A stretch of DNA of 64,000 nucleotides. Origin: Sphingobacterium sp. UBA7855 (GTDB lineage: Bacteria > Bacteroidota > Bacteroidia > Sphingobacteriales > Sphingobacteriaceae). How positions within the stretch are numbered: position 1 is the first letter of the stretch; every line of letters starts with the position of its first letter. Below the pieces are notes generated by a model that saw only the letters and a list, made by a program, of their open reading frames with translations, was not told the origin of the DNA and did not search any database. The stretch covers positions 522,761-586,760 of the forward strand of contig DLST01000010.1 of NCBI GenBank assembly GCA_002500745.1, written 5' to 3'. This document shows positions 54,819 through 63,437 of this stretch, piece after piece. Made by a program: the position numbers and the translations under genes.

Positions 54819-56156
54819 TTACTTGTTTGTTGATTTTTTGTTGTGTTTTTCAATCCAGAATTTTTCGATCTCCTCCAAAGGTTTGCCCTTCGTTTCTGGA
54901 AGGAATCCAAGTACAACAAGGAATGCGATGGCACAGAAAAATGCAAACAACCAAAACGTATAGCGGGCGCCCCAGGAAGCGAGAAGAATGGGTGTTAGCT
55001 GTCCCACGATCGCATCAGAAATCCACATCACCATAATACTGATACCCATGGCACGAGCCCGGATGGCATTTGGGAAGATTTCGGCTGCGACGACAAATTT
55101 TAGTGGGCCAATGGAAAAAGCAAAGAAAAATAAGAAGGAAAGTATCGCGATAATCAATGCGATATTATTGACTTGACCTTGATTAAAAAGATAACCAGTA
55201 ACCAGCAAACTCACGGTAGCACCTACAGTTCCCAAAAGATATAAGGGACGTCTGCCCCAATTATCAACCTTCCAGATTGCGAAGAAAGTAAATAGCACAT
55301 TGGCGGCTCCAAAGAATAACTGGGCATGATAGGAATTGTTTAATGAAATACCTGATTCAAGCAATATGCTCGGACCATAATAAACAATTGCGTTGATTCC
55401 ACTGAGCTGTGAAAATAAAGGGAGGAATAAGCCCAATAAAAAAGCCTTGCGATAAATGGGAGAGAACAGATCACGTAGATTTCCTTTCGAGGAAACATGG
55501 CTGACCTCTTGTATATCCGATAATCCTAATGTGGCACTGATCGCTGCAACTTCAGTGTTTCGTCCATTTTTAGAAAGCCAACGTGGACTCTCAGGAATAA
55601 AGTAAACTCCAACGCATAACAACAAAGCCGGTATTGCACCAACTAAAAACATAGTTCGCCACAGTTCATTTTGCTGTGCGGAACTATATTCAAGAATCAG
55701 GTAATTGCTGATATAGGCAAATAGGATACCGAATGTAATAGCGAGCTGGTAACAGGTGACTGATCTTCCTCTAAATTTGCTTGGCGATATTTCCGCAAGA
55801 TATAAGGGCACAACAATTGAGGCTATTCCAACACCCAGGCCCCCAATGCTTCTACTCGCAATCAATATGCTGTAAGAAGGACTGAATCCACAGCCAATTG
55901 CTGAGAATAAAAAAAGCAGGACCGCAGTAACAAAGGCGGGTTTTCGGCCGTATTTATCTGTTAATGGTCCTGTGAAAAATACACCAACAATACAGCCTAG
56001 CAAGGCTGAACTGACGAACACGCCCTCTTGAGCAGGAGATAGTCCGAAAAATTGCTTCACCAACGGCAAAGCACCTGCAATTACAGCCATATCGAAACCG
56101 AAAAGGAGTCCTCCAAGTGAAACGATACATAAAATGATGATAAATCTCTTTGACAT
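54819..56156 (-). CDS. MFS sugar porter, probable mannose transporter
   Basis: Inner-membrane sugar:H+ symporter of the MFS sugar-porter family, 445 residues with about twelve helices. Signatures: LLFGFDMAVIAGALP, TDKYGRKPAF, PESPRWLSK, GINAIVYYGP and PETKGKPLEEIEKFW. It is the first gene of an operon with the isomerase-like and GH125 genes and is divergent from the GntR gene, so mannose is the expected substrate; that is inferred. Confidence 0.94.
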   Translation of the reverse strand: MSKRFIIILCIVSLGGLLFGFDMAVIAGALPLVKQFFGLSPAQEGVFVSSALLGCIVGVFFTGPLTDKYGRKPAFVTAVLLFLFSAIGCGFSPSYSILIASRSIGGLGVGIASIVVPLYLAEISPSKFRGRSVTCYQLAITFGILFAYISNYLILEYSSAQQNELWRTMFLVGAIPALLLCVGVYFIPESPRWLSKNGRNTEVAAISATLGLSDIQEVSHVSSKGNLRDLFSPIYRKAFLLGLFLPLFSQLSGINAIVYYGPSILLESGISLNNSYHAQLFFGAANVLFTFFAIWKVDNWGRRPLYLLGTVGATVSLLVTGYLFNQGQVNNIALIIAILSFLFFFAFSIGPLKFVVAAEIFPNAIRARAMGISIMVMWISDAIVGQLTPILLASWGARYTFWLFAFFCAIAFLVVLGFLPETKGKPLEEIEKFWIEKHNKKSTNK

Positions 56157-56175
56157 CCGCGGTTTATATTAATAT

Positions 56176-56187
56176 GTATATACATAC
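56176..56187. promoter_or_regulatory. Putative GntR operator between MFS and gntR
   Basis: GTATATACATAC, within the palindrome TATGTATATACATA (56173-56186, 14 bp), lies in the divergent promoter region, 20 bases ahead of the MFS start. Its reverse complement GTATGTATATAC differs by one base from the site at 58546-58557. Confidence 0.55.
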
Positions 56188-56246
56188 AAACATATGCCTA
56201 TTTTTTTAATTATGCAAAAAATCTTATTTTAGCACAAGCAATCCAA

Positions 56247-56984
56247 ATGATGAATTTAAAAATAGATCATAAAAGTCCTGTCCCGCTGCATATACAAGCT
56301 GAGAATTTGTTACGCGAATTAATTAAGCAGCCTGAATATATAGAGGGGAAATTATTACCCAATGAAATTGAATTAGCAAAAAGATTGGCAATTTCCCGTT
56401 CTACTTTGCGTTTAGCGATCAATAAACTGGTATATGAGGAGCTGCTCATTAGAAAGAAGGGGATAGGAACGAAGGTGGCTAGTTCTAAATTCAGTTCAAA
56501 ATCCAAAAATTGGTTGAGTTTCTCACAAGAGATGAAAAATCGTGGGATTGAGGTGAAGAATTTTGAACTTCACGTCAGCTGGGTTGTTCCCGATAAAGCT
56601 GTTTCGAAGTTTTTTAATGTAGATGAGGATCAGAAGCTGTTAAAACTAGAACGTCTGAGAGGAAAGAAAGATGACCCATTTGTTTATTTTATCTCTTATT
56701 TCCATCCGCGTATAGGTTTAAACGGCGATGAAGATTTTAAGCGACCTTTATATGAAATCTTAGAAGCAGATTATCATGTCGTTGCAGATCTTTCTCAGGA
56801 AGAGTTGGATGCAATGGCTGCAAATAAATTTATAGCGGATAAATTGGAGATTAATATCGGTGATCCTATTTTGTCCCGCAAGCGGTTTGTATTTGACCAA
56901 TCTGGAAAGCCAATTGAATATAATTTAGGGTTCTACCGTGCGGAAAGTTTTACCTATACTGTTGAAAGCAGAAGAGATTATTAA
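56247..56984 (+). CDS. GntR/HutC-family transcriptional regulator (UTRA domain)
   Basis: Cytoplasmic regulator, 245 residues. A winged helix-turn-helix is visible at residues 5-70 (PVPLHIQAENLLRELI, then LAKRLAISRSTLRLAINKLV), followed by a UTRA ligand domain (LERLRGKKDDPFVYFISYF, GKPIEYNLGFYRAESFTY). It is divergent from the MFS-isomerase-GH125 operon. Shared palindromic motifs in both mannoside intergenic regions suggest that it is the local regulator. Possible effector: a mannose derivative (inferred). Confidence 0.93.
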   Translation: MMNLKIDHKSPVPLHIQAENLLRELIKQPEYIEGKLLPNEIELAKRLAISRSTLRLAINKLVYEELLIRKKGIGTKVASSKFSSKSKNWLSFSQEMKNRGIEVKNFELHVSWVVPDKAVSKFFNVDEDQKLLKLERLRGKKDDPFVYFISYFHPRIGLNGDEDFKRPLYEILEADYHVVADLSQEELDAMAANKFIADKLEINIGDPILSRKRFVFDQSGKPIEYNLGFYRAESFTYTVESRRDY

Positions 56985-56988
56985 GTAA

Positions 56989-57035
56989 TTCACTCATCCT
57001 ATTATCCATTCAAAAAGGACGATAGGATGAGTGAA
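56989..57035. terminator. Terminator between gntR and the second GH125 gene
   Basis: TTCACTCATCCTAT (56989-57002) and ATAGGATGAGTGAA (57022-57035) form a perfect 14-bp stem with a 19-base loop between two convergent genes. Flanking T-richness is modest. Confidence 0.75.
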
Positions 57036-57060
57036 TAGCTCATTTATTTATTCTTTTCTT

Positions 57061-58392
57061 TTAATGATTCTTTTCTACGGTAGTTTCTGCCCAGCTTTCT
57101 AGGAGCGCTATTGCTTTACTGAGCACTCCTGCTGAACCTTTGAATTTCCCTGATCCGCTAGGGACATTATTTTGACCATACCATTCGTAAAATCCTTTGT
57201 TTTTCACAACGCGATCGATCATCGGTTGAAGTTCTGCGTAGGCTTCTTGATAAAAGCCGTTTAAAACAAGTTGCTGGATCATCCGTCCGCCAAACCAAGT
57301 CCAGTCACCACCATTTTGGTATTGGTAAGGCTGAGCCATTCCTCCGATGAAAAATCCAACCGGATAGGTCGGGTATAAGGTCAATCCAATACTCGGCATG
57401 CCCGATAACCTGACGTTTTCCAGCATTTGCGTATTGACTGTTTTTATTTCTGAAGCGGAAAGTAACCCGGCTTCTATCGCGATGGCGGTACCTCCATGAT
57501 AATGAATCGTATTTTCATCAAATCCTTTTGGGATAGGGGATGTTTTAGGATAGAGATGAGGGATGAATTTTTGTTTTTTCTTATCCCATAGATGACGTCT
57601 GCTGTTTGTTTCGAGACTCTTTTTTAATCCCTTCCATTCTGTCACCTTCGGAGCGTTGGGCTGAATATCAATCAATGTCTGCAATGCAATAATAAACATC
57701 GCATTGTCATAAATATCGATCGCCTCATTGGAGAGCTCATTCCAGTCACAACCAAAGCTATCGTTGGGTTGTACATCTCCCCAATCTGCGGTCATCGCAC
57801 CCCAAAGCAATTGATACTTGTGGTTGAACCGTTCTCTTTTCAAATAATCCAATAGGAGTTGTATTCGATCTTTGACGGAAATTCCACCGATAGACTCCTC
57901 CAGGATACTGTAATCCTTTGTTTTCCGGATATATTTACCAAGCAGTTGGATAAGTGAGGTTTCCTGGTCTGTTTCTACTGTATTTTTAAATCCAACATGG
58001 CCGGGCGCATTTTCTGAATAATAAGGTGTATCATCGTGCCAGGTAAAATCCTTTTTAAGGACATAGCCGTCTACCATTTCACCATTGGGCTGTTGCATCT
58101 GAAAGAATACTAAAATGGCCCCTCTAATGTCCGCTTGGGACCGCTCTTCCAAGGCGGTTTCAATAAATGTATTGAGGTCCCTGGCCCAAATCTGTGAGTA
58201 GCCACTTCCCGCATTGAAACCTTCTTTGATGACCTCTCGGGCAAGGCTGTCGACATATTTTAAGTTTTGATCCGCTAGAATGCTTTTTGCCAACTTAAGT
58301 TGAGTTATACTGTCGGGTTTTATTTGTTGTGCTGATAGTTGGGTTCCGAGTAACAGAAGTATTAGACTAAAAAATGGGGTGTTTTTTTTCAT
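57061..58392 (-). CDS. GH125 exo-alpha-1,6-mannosidase, secreted (copy 2)
   Basis: Second GH125 mannosidase, 443 residues. The start at 58392 (MKKNTPFFSLILLLLG, cleaved after SAQ) is chosen over 58425 because it gives a clean Sec signal. Landmarks match copy 1: SQIWARDLNTFIETALEE, VETDQETSLIQLLGKYI, WGAMTADWGDVQPN, IHYHGGTAIAIEAGLL, GGDWTWFGGRMIQQLVLNG. Unlike copy 1 it has no lipobox, so it is probably free in the periplasm. It is divergent from the GH92 gene across a gap with two GntR-like sites. Confidence 0.93.
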   Translation of the reverse strand: MKKNTPFFSLILLLLGTQLSAQQIKPDSITQLKLAKSILADQNLKYVDSLAREVIKEGFNAGSGYSQIWARDLNTFIETALEERSQADIRGAILVFFQMQQPNGEMVDGYVLKKDFTWHDDTPYYSENAPGHVGFKNTVETDQETSLIQLLGKYIRKTKDYSILEESIGGISVKDRIQLLLDYLKRERFNHKYQLLWGAMTADWGDVQPNDSFGCDWNELSNEAIDIYDNAMFIIALQTLIDIQPNAPKVTEWKGLKKSLETNSRRHLWDKKKQKFIPHLYPKTSPIPKGFDENTIHYHGGTAIAIEAGLLSASEIKTVNTQMLENVRLSGMPSIGLTLYPTYPVGFFIGGMAQPYQYQNGGDWTWFGGRMIQQLVLNGFYQEAYAELQPMIDRVVKNKGFYEWYGQNNVPSGSGKFKGSAGVLSKAIALLESWAETTVEKNH

Positions 58393-58545
58393 TGTGGTTT
58401 TATTGTAATTAATTAGGCTTGACAAGTGTATCTGTCAATAATTTGTATCTATTTCAGGGTTAATTTTCATCTACTTCAGGGGTTTGATCGAAGATCAGCC
58501 GTCTGATGCGTATTTTTTTTGAATTTATTTACTGGTTATATTTTA

Positions 58546-58557
58546 GTATGTATGTAC
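58546..58557. promoter_or_regulatory. Putative GntR operator, GH125/GH92 region
   Basis: GTATGTATGTAC, preceded by TTTTA, differs at one base from the reverse complement of the site at 56176-56187. Confidence 0.5.
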
Positions 58558-58694
58558 AATAAAAGTTATGGAAAAATGTCAGTATTTAAGCTTTAATAAC
58601 GTTTTATTTGGTTAGTATTTAAAATTTTACAAATTTAAGCATTATGGTGAGGCCTTTCCCGTAGTTAAATCGTGTAAGAAAATTGAGTTCATGT

Positions 58695-58708
58695 TTATAC
58701 ATACTATA
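58695..58708. promoter_or_regulatory. Third GntR-like motif just upstream of the GH92 promoter
   Basis: On the minus strand the sequence begins ATAGTATGTATAAA, sharing TAGTATGTAT with the site at 58545-58554. It lies about 10 bases ahead of a -7-like element at 58717-58724. Confidence 0.4.
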
Positions 58709-58716
58709 TTTTTTTG

Positions 58717-58724
58717 TAAGTTTG
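58717..58724 (+). promoter_or_regulatory. Candidate -7 element for GH92
   Basis: TAAGTTTG fits the Bacteroidota consensus TAxxTTTG, 22 bases upstream of the ATG at 58747. The proposed -33 is weak. Confidence 0.45.
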
Positions 58725-58746
58725 CTGTAGAACCTAATTGAAAACA

Positions 58747-61077
58747 ATGGTAAAGCATATCATTTATTATTTTTGTAGTTTATTTGTTAGTACGACGGCT
58801 GTTTTTGCACAGCAGAAAACAGATTTAACCGTTTTTGTAAAACCTAATATTGGATCCGTTCATAGCCGGTATTTCTTTTATACACCAGCAGCAGTACCTT
58901 TTGGAATGGCTAAGCTAGCGCCGAGCACAAATGGAAGCTATGGGAACAAGTCAGGCTGGGAAGCTGTGGGGTACGATGATAGGCATGGGTCAATAGAAGG
59001 ATTCGCTAATTTTCACGAATTCCAGGTAGGCGGAGTGGTATTTGCACCGTCCGTTGGAAAATTGAAGACAACTCCTGGTCAACTTGATCGTCCACAAAGC
59101 GGCTATCGTTCTGCTTTCGATAAGAAAGATGAGTTTGCTACTTCTGGCTATTACCGCGTCAAGTTAAAAGATTATAATATACTTGCGGAGCTCACTGCAA
59201 CCAAGCGCGTCGGTTTTCATCGGTATACTTTCCCAAAAACTGAAGAAGCCAACCTTATTTTCGATATTGGCCATGTTATGGGGGAAAGTGGCCCGGTCGT
59301 TGATGCTGAAGTGAATTATGACAAACAGCACGTCTGGGGATATGTGGTTACCAATCCTGTATACGTACAAAAATATCAGCAGGGTGCTCATGTTAAGATG
59401 TTTTTCTTCGCGGAGATAAACAAACAGCCTAAATCTTATGGAACATTTAGCGATTCCACGACTTTCGATCAACATAGCCGTATAAAAGGAAAGGGGGCCG
59501 GCGTGTTCCTGAAATTTGATACCCAAGTAGGGGAATCTATCGAAGTCAAAACCGGCTTGTCTTATACATCTGTGGAAAATGCACAACTGAATTTGCTTAA
59601 AGAGGCAAAGGATATGTCGTTTGATACTGCAAAGAGAAATGCCTTGCAAACCTGGAATAGTGAACTGGGAAGAATTTTGGTGGAAGGGGGGAAAGTGGAC
59701 GACCGCATTAAATTTTATACTGGATTGTATCATGCTTTACTTGGTCGTGGGCTTGCAAGCGACGTCAATGGTGCGTATCCCAAAAATGACGGCTCGGTAG
59801 GGCAGATTGCTCTAAATAAACAGGGGCAACCTATTCATCATCATTATAATACCGATGCGATCTGGGGCGCATTTTGGAATTTGACACAGTTATGGTCCAT
59901 TGCTTATCCGGACTATTACAACGACTGGATTCAGAGTCAATTGTTGGTCTATCGCGATGCCGGTTGGCTAGGAGACGGTATTGCCAACAGTAAATACGTT
60001 TCGGGTGTAGGGACTAATTTTACAGGTTTGGCAATTGCAGCGGCGTATAATGTGGGTATTCGTGACTATGATGTGAATCTTGCCTATGCTGCGGTGCGCA
60101 AAAATGAATTGGAAGGGAAAGACCGTCTGCCTGGAGCGGGGAAGTTAGATGTGTGCGTTTTTGTCCGTAAAGGTTATTCTCCGTATATAAAAGATGATAA
60201 TGGCAGTCCCGAATTAATGACCAATGGATCTCCTTTTGGTGCTTCGCATACCTTGGAATATGCTTTTTCTGCCGGTGCAGCCGCACAATTTGCAAAATCA
60301 TTGGGGCACCAAAAAGACTACATTAAATTTCAGGGATTATCCGATGGATGGCGTAATCTGTACGATACCGCAACGAAGTTTATGCGACCAAGGGATAGTA
60401 CTGGGCGATTTATTTCAAACTTTAACCCTTATGAACCATGGCGTGGATTTCAGGAGGGAAATGCTTGGCAGTATACCTTCTATGTTCCGCATGTCCCACA
60501 GGAATTGGTTAAACTGGTTGGAAAGGATCTGTTTAATCAGCGGTTGGATAGTATTTTTACGGTGTCGCAGAAGAATGTGTTTGGAGGTGGTACACAAATT
60601 GACGCTTTCGCAGGGATTGAAAGTCTTTATAATCATGGTAATCAACCGAACCTGCATATCTCTTGGCTGTTCTATTTTTCTGGTAGACCTGATTTAAGTC
60701 AGAAATGGGTACGGGCAATTTGCAATGAGTTTTATGGTAATGATGCAATACACGGTTATGGCTACGGACAAGACGAAGACCAAGGACAGCTTGGCGCATG
60801 GTATGTCTTGTCGAGTATCGGCCTATTCGACGTACGAAGTCTCACCACCGAGAAGCCCGCGCTTCAGATTGGCGCGCCACTTTTTGATCGGGTAACGATA
60901 CAATTGCCGGAGAAATTAAGAAAAAATAAATTTATCATTCAGGTGAAGAAGGAGCAGGCCAATAGTTATATTATTGATCAGGTTCGGTTGAATAACCGCC
61001 TGTGGAAAGGTTGGCAGCTGCCTTTTGAACGTCTGGTAGAAGGCGGGATTTTAGACCTCAAGTTGAAAGGCAACTAA
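58747..61077 (+). CDS. GH92 alpha-mannosidase, secreted
   Basis: Family 92 exo-acting calcium-dependent alpha-mannosidase, 776 residues. The ATG at 58747 is used (an upstream TTG at 58738 is in frame) because it gives the signal MVKHIIYYFCSLFVSTTAVFAQ. The N-terminal beta-sandwich has VHSRYFFYTPAAVPFGMAKL. The catalytic (alpha/alpha)6 region has FGASHTLEYAFSAGAAAQFAK and, near 676-685, DEDQGQLGAWYVLSSIGLF, the acidic segment of the active site. Some motifs are more divergent than in typical GH92 enzymes. It is beside GH125 copy 2 in a mannoside locus. Confidence 0.93.
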   Translation: MVKHIIYYFCSLFVSTTAVFAQQKTDLTVFVKPNIGSVHSRYFFYTPAAVPFGMAKLAPSTNGSYGNKSGWEAVGYDDRHGSIEGFANFHEFQVGGVVFAPSVGKLKTTPGQLDRPQSGYRSAFDKKDEFATSGYYRVKLKDYNILAELTATKRVGFHRYTFPKTEEANLIFDIGHVMGESGPVVDAEVNYDKQHVWGYVVTNPVYVQKYQQGAHVKMFFFAEINKQPKSYGTFSDSTTFDQHSRIKGKGAGVFLKFDTQVGESIEVKTGLSYTSVENAQLNLLKEAKDMSFDTAKRNALQTWNSELGRILVEGGKVDDRIKFYTGLYHALLGRGLASDVNGAYPKNDGSVGQIALNKQGQPIHHHYNTDAIWGAFWNLTQLWSIAYPDYYNDWIQSQLLVYRDAGWLGDGIANSKYVSGVGTNFTGLAIAAAYNVGIRDYDVNLAYAAVRKNELEGKDRLPGAGKLDVCVFVRKGYSPYIKDDNGSPELMTNGSPFGASHTLEYAFSAGAAAQFAKSLGHQKDYIKFQGLSDGWRNLYDTATKFMRPRDSTGRFISNFNPYEPWRGFQEGNAWQYTFYVPHVPQELVKLVGKDLFNQRLDSIFTVSQKNVFGGGTQIDAFAGIESLYNHGNQPNLHISWLFYFSGRPDLSQKWVRAICNEFYGNDAIHGYGYGQDEDQGQLGAWYVLSSIGLFDVRSLTTEKPALQIGAPLFDRVTIQLPEKLRKNKFIIQVKKEQANSYIIDQVRLNNRLWKGWQLPFERLVEGGILDLKLKGN

Positions 61078-61091
61078 ATTTAAGCAATAAA

Positions 61092-61117
61092 AAAATAGCC
61101 CCATTCGGGGCTATTTT
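61092..61117. terminator. Bidirectional terminator between GH92 and hom
   Basis: AAAATAGCCCC (61092-61102) and GGGGCTATTTT (61107-61117), 11 bp, loop ATTC, between convergent genes. Confidence 0.92.
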
Positions 61118-61141
61118 CAAGGTAGGTTGGTTGTTGATTGC

Positions 61142-62323
61142 CTACGCGATTTCAGCAATAAAATTGCCTTCTTGATCCAAATCGGCTTTGTGAGCTGCGA
61201 TTTGTTGAAGATTAATATGCCCTATGACATATTTGAAATCTGGTGCGTAATATCGTTCTGTGATTTCACTGAAATTTAACTTTTCAATCAGTGCATCATC
61301 GGTGTATCTCAAATAAACCTTAATTAAATAATCTTGGCTATAATTTAATGTGCTGGATTCTAAATGTTTTTTGTATTCATAGCGGTATCCATAGCGAAGG
61401 GCAGCGATATCCGATAGCACAGCAGAGCCCGTCGGGTGGCCACCGGCTCCTTTTCCATAGAAAAATTGTTCGTCTGCAAAGGCTGCTTTTACCAATACAC
61501 CATTGTTCTCATTTTCTACATTATAAAGCATGCTGTCTTTGCCTACTAGGCGTGGTAATACGTAAAGTACAACTTTGTTTCCGTCGATCTCTTTCGCTGT
61601 TGGTATCAATTTGATCTTGAGGTTCTTTTCTTTAGCAAAACGAATATCTTGCTGTCCCAATTTGTCTATACCAATATTAAAGACATCGTTTGGTTTGACA
61701 TAGATCCCGTACGCATGGGAAGCAACAATACATACTTTAAATTTTGGGTCAAATCCGCCTACATCAAGGGTTGGATCTGTCTCTGCAAAACCAAGTTCTT
61801 GCGCTTTCTTTAAAGCATCTGTATATTGCTGGTTTTCGTTGAAAACTTTAGATAGGATATAGTTGGAAGATCCATTAAAAATGCCACTAACAGAGTGGAG
61901 CAATTCATTATCATAATACTCTTCTAAATTCCGGATAATAGGAATACTTCCACAAACAGCACCTTCATACAATAAGCTTGTACCATATTCATGCTGGATA
62001 TCAACTAGCTCTTCCAAATGGCTCGCAATCATTTTTTTATTGGCAGAAACCACATTTTTTCCCGATTTCAGTGCGCGAACAGTTAGTTGGTATGCTGCTT
62101 CGGCATCATCAATCAGTTCGACAACAGTGTTAATCTCTGGATCACCTAAAATTGCCTCCGCATCAGTAGAAAACAACTCCGCTGGTAGGGAGCGTTTTTT
62201 ATCGCCGTTTTTAATGACAAATTTCTTGATCTCCAGATTAAGATTTTTGGTTTTGATAATATCATAAAGACCTTGGCCTACAACACCAAATCCAAACATC
62301 CCTATTGTTAATTTATTGCTCAT
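61142..62323 (-). CDS. hom: Homoserine dehydrogenase
   Basis: NAD(P)-dependent oxidoreductase making homoserine from aspartate semialdehyde, 393 residues. The Rossmann motif is GMFGFGVVGQGLYDI; the catalytic region has KNVVSANKKMIASH, GSIPIIRNLEEYYDNE, SGIFNGSSNYILS and AQELGFAETDPTLDVGG. It is shorter than Hom proteins with a full C-terminal ACT domain; a short ACT-like part may be present near YLIKVYLRYTDD. It is third in the minus-strand operon metY-metX-hom, 39 bases after metX. Confidence 0.95.
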   Translation of the reverse strand: MSNKLTIGMFGFGVVGQGLYDIIKTKNLNLEIKKFVIKNGDKKRSLPAELFSTDAEAILGDPEINTVVELIDDAEAAYQLTVRALKSGKNVVSANKKMIASHLEELVDIQHEYGTSLLYEGAVCGSIPIIRNLEEYYDNELLHSVSGIFNGSSNYILSKVFNENQQYTDALKKAQELGFAETDPTLDVGGFDPKFKVCIVASHAYGIYVKPNDVFNIGIDKLGQQDIRFAKEKNLKIKLIPTAKEIDGNKVVLYVLPRLVGKDSMLYNVENENNGVLVKAAFADEQFFYGKGAGGHPTGSAVLSDIAALRYGYRYEYKKHLESSTLNYSQDYLIKVYLRYTDDALIEKLNFSEITERYYAPDFKYVIGHINLQQIAAHKADLDQEGNFIAEIA

Positions 62324-62361
62324 ATCTCTTCTTATATTCTCTTATTATTTTGTTCAATCTC

Positions 62362-63405
62362 TTATACTAATTCAGCAGCATACACTTTGTGCTCGCTCAG
62401 AAAGAGGCTAATAGTTTCTGTTAGTTTTGCTGTTTCGATCAAAAAGCCATCATGACCATAGGTTGATTCAATCTCTTCGTAACGAGCATTGGGAATATGC
62501 TGTGCTATGAATTGTTGCTCTTGTGGAGGAAACAATAAATCTGTATTGACACTCAATACCAATGTTGGACAGCTAATGTTTGATAGTGCAGATTCAATAG
62601 ACAATCTGCCGCGCCCCAAATTGTGGCTATCCATTGCTTTCGTCAGGAAATAATAGCTGTAAGCATTGTAGCGGCTTACTAATTTTTCCCCCTGATAATT
62701 TTGATAAGATGACGCTTTGTAGTCGCCGAGCTTATTCTGATCATTTTCGCTCTGTGTATTACTATAGGTTGTATAATTACGGTACGATAGCAATGCCATT
62801 GAACGTGCCACCTTTAGTCCCTTAGCTCCGCCATCAGGATGGTTGGCGTAAAAGGTACGGTCGGTTGTAATGGCAAGACGTTGGCTCTCATTGAATGCAA
62901 TACCCCATGGTGAATGAACAGCATTTGTGCCAACGACGATTAAATGATCGATTGAGATCGTGTTGGAAGCCGCCCATTCCAATGCTTGCTGCCCCCCTAA
63001 TGAGCCCCCGATAAGAACGTTAATACACTTAATGTCCAAATGGTCAGCAAGAAACTGGTGTGCACTGGCCAAATCCCTTACTGTAAATTCAGGAAAAGAT
63101 AGGTAGTAAGGCTGTCCAGTGGCTGGGTTAATAGACAATGGGTTGCTACTATTATAGGCCGACCCAATAACGTTGGCGCAGATGATATAATAGTCGTTCG
63201 GATCAAATAAATCATCGGTTCCAAAAAGGCCCGGCCACCAATCCAAGACATTTGCATTGGCCGTTAGGGCATGACATACCCAGATCACATTGCTGCGATC
63301 TGGATTAAGTTGGCCAAACGTCTCATAACTGATTTGTAAATCAGTAAGCTCTCGTCCATTTTCAAAAACAAAAGGCTCTGGGTGCAGATAAATATGCTTA
63401 CTCAT
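62362..63405 (-). CDS. metX: Homoserine O-acetyltransferase
   Basis: Alpha/beta-hydrolase-fold acyltransferase activating homoserine for methionine synthesis, 347 residues. Characteristic motifs: NVIWVCHALTANANVLDWW, VIGSAYNSSNPLSINP, nucleophile elbow GGSLGGQQALEWA (catalytic Ser) and a C-terminal STYGHDGFLIE with the catalytic His. Acetyl rather than succinyl is assumed because of the adjacent O-acetylhomoserine sulfhydrylase. It sits 33 bases after the metY end, 39 bases before hom. Confidence 0.95.
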   Translation of the reverse strand: MSKHIYLHPEPFVFENGRELTDLQISYETFGQLNPDRSNVIWVCHALTANANVLDWWPGLFGTDDLFDPNDYYIICANVIGSAYNSSNPLSINPATGQPYYLSFPEFTVRDLASAHQFLADHLDIKCINVLIGGSLGGQQALEWAASNTISIDHLIVVGTNAVHSPWGIAFNESQRLAITTDRTFYANHPDGGAKGLKVARSMALLSYRNYTTYSNTQSENDQNKLGDYKASSYQNYQGEKLVSRYNAYSYYFLTKAMDSHNLGRGRLSIESALSNISCPTLVLSVNTDLLFPPQEQQFIAQHIPNARYEEIESTYGHDGFLIETAKLTETISLFLSEHKVYAAELV

Positions 63406-63437
63406 TTTACGTTTAAATTTTATAGCCGAAAGTCTAA

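Larger units (their letters stand above)
58393..58746. other. Divergent promoter region between GH125 copy 2 and GH92
   Basis: About 350 bases with no open frame. It carries two copies of a putative GntR motif and a good -7 element, each listed separately. Confidence 0.5.

Noticed and set aside
59164..59733. 189-codon minus-strand frame within GH92
   Set aside because: Antisense to a well-supported GH92 gene; no start context or recognisable motif.
60224..60697. 157-codon plus-strand frame within GH92
   Set aside because: Shadow in another frame of GH92; no independent evidence.
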